From positions 1,054,001 to 1,118,000 of the forward strand of contig OY761989.1 of the NCBI GenBank assembly GCA_963665165.1: a stretch of DNA of 64,000 bases. The letters run 5' to 3'. This DNA is from G963663315 sp963665165. GTDB taxonomy: Bacteria > Pseudomonadota > Gammaproteobacteria > Arenicellales > Poriferihabitantaceae. How positions within the stretch are numbered: position 1 is the first letter of the stretch; each line of letters begins with the position of its first letter. The notes under the pieces were generated by a model. It made no database searches and was not told the origin of the DNA. It saw only the letters and a program-made list of their open reading frames with translations. Positions 61,561-64,000 of this stretch are shown here, in pieces. Made by a program: the position numbers and the translations under genes.

Positions 61561-62187
61561 GTGCCTGGCGCCAACCGCAGGAAGTCCGGCAACTGGGCAA
61601 GCCGACAGAATCGCGATGCCTTTGTCAGGCAGGCCCGGACCCGGGGCCTGCGCGCGCGTTCGGTTTTCAAACTGGAGCAGATTGACCGCAAATTCCGTCT
61701 GGTCAAACCCGATACCCGGATCGTTGATCTCGGCTGTGCGCCGGGAAGCTGGTCGCAATACGCCGCGAGCCGCGTATCATCCGCCAACCGGATCGTCGGG
61801 GTTGATCTCCGGAAGATGGAAAAACTGGAGAAGGTGGAATTCATCCAGGGGGATTTCACCGACCCGGTTGTCCAGCATAAAGTCAGCCAATGTTTCCCTG
61901 GTTCGGGAATTGACCTTGTATTATCGGATATGGCCCCCAATATTACGGGTATACGTATCACGGACCAGGCCAACGCCGAACAGTTGCATTTCGCCATTCT
62001 GGACTTTTGCAGGGGTAACCTGAACCGGGGCGGGAATCTGGTGGCCAAGATGTTTGAAGGTGAAACCTCGAATTCAATCAGGAAACGATTCAGAGCCTGC
62101 TTTGACGGCGTACAAACGGTTAAACCCGTGGCTTCGCGTTCCCAATCCAGGGAGGTCTTCCTGGTGGCCCGTGGATTCCAGCCGTAA
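61561..62187 (+). CDS. rlmE: 23S rRNA (uridine-2552-2'-O)-methyltransferase
   Basis: Methylates U2552 in the A loop of 23S rRNA. GTG start, 208 residues (E. coli RrmJ 209). The SAM loop is VDLGCAPGSWSQYA, and the K-D-K-E catalytic set is visible in VFKLEQIDRKF, LVLSDMAPNITG, LVAKMFEGE and SREVFLVARGF. It is paired with ftsH as in most Gammaproteobacteria, but here the pair directly follows the ribosomal protein run. Confidence 0.96.
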   Translation: MPGANRRKSGNWASRQNRDAFVRQARTRGLRARSVFKLEQIDRKFRLVKPDTRIVDLGCAPGSWSQYAASRVSSANRIVGVDLRKMEKLEKVEFIQGDFTDPVVQHKVSQCFPGSGIDLVLSDMAPNITGIRITDQANAEQLHFAILDFCRGNLNRGGNLVAKMFEGETSNSIRKRFRACFDGVQTVKPVASRSQSREVFLVARGFQP

Positions 62188-62233
62188 AATGATTGCGGAC
62201 GGATTCTTTAAATGATTTTTACGGCATATACCT

Positions 62234-62239
62234 TATAAT
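62234..62239 (+). promoter_or_regulatory. Candidate -10 box before ftsH
   Basis: A perfect TATAAT lies 46 nt before the ftsH start. No good -35 is visible at the right distance, and no heat-shock (sigma-32) pattern was found. Confidence 0.35.
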
Positions 62240-62284
62240 GAGAACAATATCGAAAAAGAGTGGATTTTATCCGGAGAGTACGAG

Positions 62285-64000
62285 TTGCCCAATATGACGA
62301 AAAATATACTGTTGTGGCTGGTGATTGCCATGGTATTGATGTCGGTCTTCAATAACTTCACCAATCCGGGTGGTGGTTCAAGTAACGAGATCGTCTACTC
62401 GACATTCCTGGACCAGGTCAGACAGGGGAATGTGTCGGCAGTCGAAATCGACAATGAGACCATGACCATCCGTGGCACGACCCATCGTGGCGAAACCTTT
62501 GTCACATACGCGCCCGACGACCCCAAGCTGGTTGATGACCTGGTCTCGAACAAGGTGGACATCAAGGCGAAGAAAAAAGAGGAAACCTCACTGTTGATGC
62601 ATCTGCTGATCAGTTCTTTCCCGATCCTTCTGTTGATCGGTGTATGGATATTCTTCATGAAACAAATGCAGGGTGGCGGTCGCGGCGGCGCCTTGAGTTT
62701 TGGCAAGAGCAAAGCCAGGATGCTGACCGAGGACAAGAACCAGATCACCTTTGAAGACGTGGCCGGTGTCGATGAAGCCAAGGAGGAAGTCGGGGAACTG
62801 GTCGAGTTTTTGAGAGACCCGTCCCGCTTCAGGAAACTCGGTGGACGGATCCCCCGCGGCGTTTTGATGACCGGCAGTCCGGGTACCGGAAAGACCTTGC
62901 TGGCCAAGGCTATCGCCGGAGAGGCGAAGGTTCCGTTCTTTACCATATCCGGATCGGATTTCGTGGAAATGTTTGTCGGTGTCGGAGCCTCACGGGTGCG
63001 GGACATGTTCGAGCAGGCCAAGAAACACGCTCCCTGCATCATTTTTATTGATGAAATTGACGCGGTCGGTCGACAAAGGGGCGCGGGTCTTGGCGGAGGT
63101 CATGACGAACGCGAACAGACCCTGAACCAGTTGCTGGTGGAAATGGATGGCTTTGACGCCGGTGAAGGGGTCATTGTGATTGCTGCGACCAACCGGCCGG
63201 ATGTACTGGATCCGGCCTTGCTGCGTCCGGGGCGGTTTGACCGCCAGGTGACGGTCCCGCTACCGGATATCAGGGGCCGGGAAGCGATCCTGAAAGTGCA
63301 CATGAAGAAGGTTCCGCTGGCGAACGACATTGACCCTGCGATCATTGCCCGCGGCACCCCCGGCTTCTCCGGGGCGGATCTGGCCAACCTCATCAATGAA
63401 GCTGCCTTGTTCGCCGCCCGTGAAAACAAGAGGACAGTCAACATGGAGCAGTTTGAAAAAGCCAAGGACAAGGTCCTGATGGGGGTCGAGCGCCGCTCCA
63501 TCGTGATGCCGGAAGAAGAGCGTCAGAATACCGCCTATCACGAATCAGGACATACGGTTGTGGCAAAAGTGTTGTCCGAATACACCGACCCGGTTCACAA
63601 GGTCACCATTATCCCGCGGGGACGGGCCCTGGGAGTGACCATGCAACTGCCGGCAGAGGATCGTTACAGCCATAACCGGGAATACCTGTTCGCCCGGATT
63701 GCGGTGTTGATGGGTGGACGGATTGCCGAAGAAGTTTTCATGGACCAGATGACGACCGGCGCTTCGAATGATTTTGAGCAGGCCACCCAACTTGCCCAGA
63801 ACATGGTGTCACGATGGGGTATGAGTGATACGCTTGGACCACGGGTATACGGTGATAATCACAGTGAGGTTTTTCTGGGACGGGAGATGTCCACCCAGCG
63901 TAATGTCAGTCCGGATACCGCAGAGAAGGTTGAAAAGGAGGTTTCCCGGATCATCGTGGAACAATATGACCGGGCGCGTTCCATCGTCGAGGAAAATCGG
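62285..64000 (+). CDS. ftsH: ATP-dependent zinc metalloprotease FtsH (C-terminus beyond window)
   Basis: Membrane AAA+ protease that removes damaged membrane proteins and LpxC. GGAGAG (62273-62278) is ideally placed (6 nt) for TTG 62285, giving MPNMTKNILLWLV; Pseudomonas FtsH, from memory, also starts three codons before the MAKN-like motif. ATG 62294 is the alternative. There are 572 codons in the window. Two membrane helices flank a periplasmic domain. Walker A is GSPGTGKT (197-204; usually GPPGTGKT), then FIDEIDAVGRQRG, and the zinc motif HESGH is at 419-423 (usually HEAGH). About 70 C-terminal residues are missing. Confidence 0.96.
   Translation, partial: MPNMTKNILLWLVIAMVLMSVFNNFTNPGGGSSNEIVYSTFLDQVRQGNVSAVEIDNETMTIRGTTHRGETFVTYAPDDPKLVDDLVSNKVDIKAKKKEETSLLMHLLISSFPILLLIGVWIFFMKQMQGGGRGGALSFGKSKARMLTEDKNQITFEDVAGVDEAKEEVGELVEFLRDPSRFRKLGGRIPRGVLMTGSPGTGKTLLAKAIAGEAKVPFFTISGSDFVEMFVGVGASRVRDMFEQAKKHAPCIIFIDEIDAVGRQRGAGLGGGHDEREQTLNQLLVEMDGFDAGEGVIVIAATNRPDVLDPALLRPGRFDRQVTVPLPDIRGREAILKVHMKKVPLANDIDPAIIARGTPGFSGADLANLINEAALFAARENKRTVNMEQFEKAKDKVLMGVERRSIVMPEEERQNTAYHESGHTVVAKVLSEYTDPVHKVTIIPRGRALGVTMQLPAEDRYSHNREYLFARIAVLMGGRIAEEVFMDQMTTGASNDFEQATQLAQNMVSRWGMSDTLGPRVYGDNHSEVFLGREMSTQRNVSPDTAEKVEKEVSRIIVEQYDRARSIVEENR

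Overview
The window looks like a chromosomal segment of a gammaproteobacterium, probably an uncultured lineage. The gene order resembles Pseudomonas (rpsB-tsf-frr-uppS-cdsA-dxr-rseP-bamA-skp-lpxD-fabZ-lpxA-lpxB-rnhB-dnaE, and birA-coaX-SPOR protein-tRNAs-secE-nusG-rplKAJL-rpoBC). The lipid A genes and BamA show a Gram-negative outer membrane, and GC is moderately high in the core. Nearly everything is housekeeping and runs on the + strand.

Region 1 (1-19744): a truncated map faces away from a translation and cell-envelope cluster. rpsB has a structured leader and a long C-terminal tail. tsf and frr follow directly, without the pyrH that normally sits between them. Isoprenoid, phospholipid, outer-membrane assembly and lipid A genes come next, then rnhB, dnaE and a pabB-pabC fusion, many of them overlapping.

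Region 2 (19762-27334): a variable stretch between the two conserved blocks. It has a TauE-like permease, a CmoA-like methyltransferase without the carboxy-SAM arginine, ilvD (minus), then an AT-richer accessory patch. The patch holds a zeta-type P-loop kinase with a small overlapping partner gene and a fused DUF262-DUF1524 (GmrSD-like) nuclease. A divergent ispG (minus) closes the region.

Region 3 (27373-30923): birA (catalytic part only), coaX, a SPOR-like protein and five tRNA genes. The first, tRNA-Thr(UGU), is split by a 299-nt group I (IC3-type) intron exactly after the anticodon. This is the most striking feature of the window. The other tRNAs are Tyr(GUA), Gly(UCC), Thr(GGU) and Trp(CCA). 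No tuf gene lies in this cluster.

Region 4 (30970-61515): secE-nusG-rplKAJL-rpoBC, then the str, S10, spc and alpha operons, which follow one another with almost no gaps. They include the single tuf seen here, secY, a 37-codon rpmJ and rpoA. Visible control elements are a strong str promoter, an L10-type leader, hairpins before rpoB, and a promoter formed by a tandem repeat before rpsM.

Region 5 (61561-64000): rlmE and the start of ftsH, cut by the window end. Apart from the tRNA cluster with its intron, no stretch longer than about 230 nt lacks a gene. No CRISPR array, insertion sequence, rRNA gene or integrase was seen.
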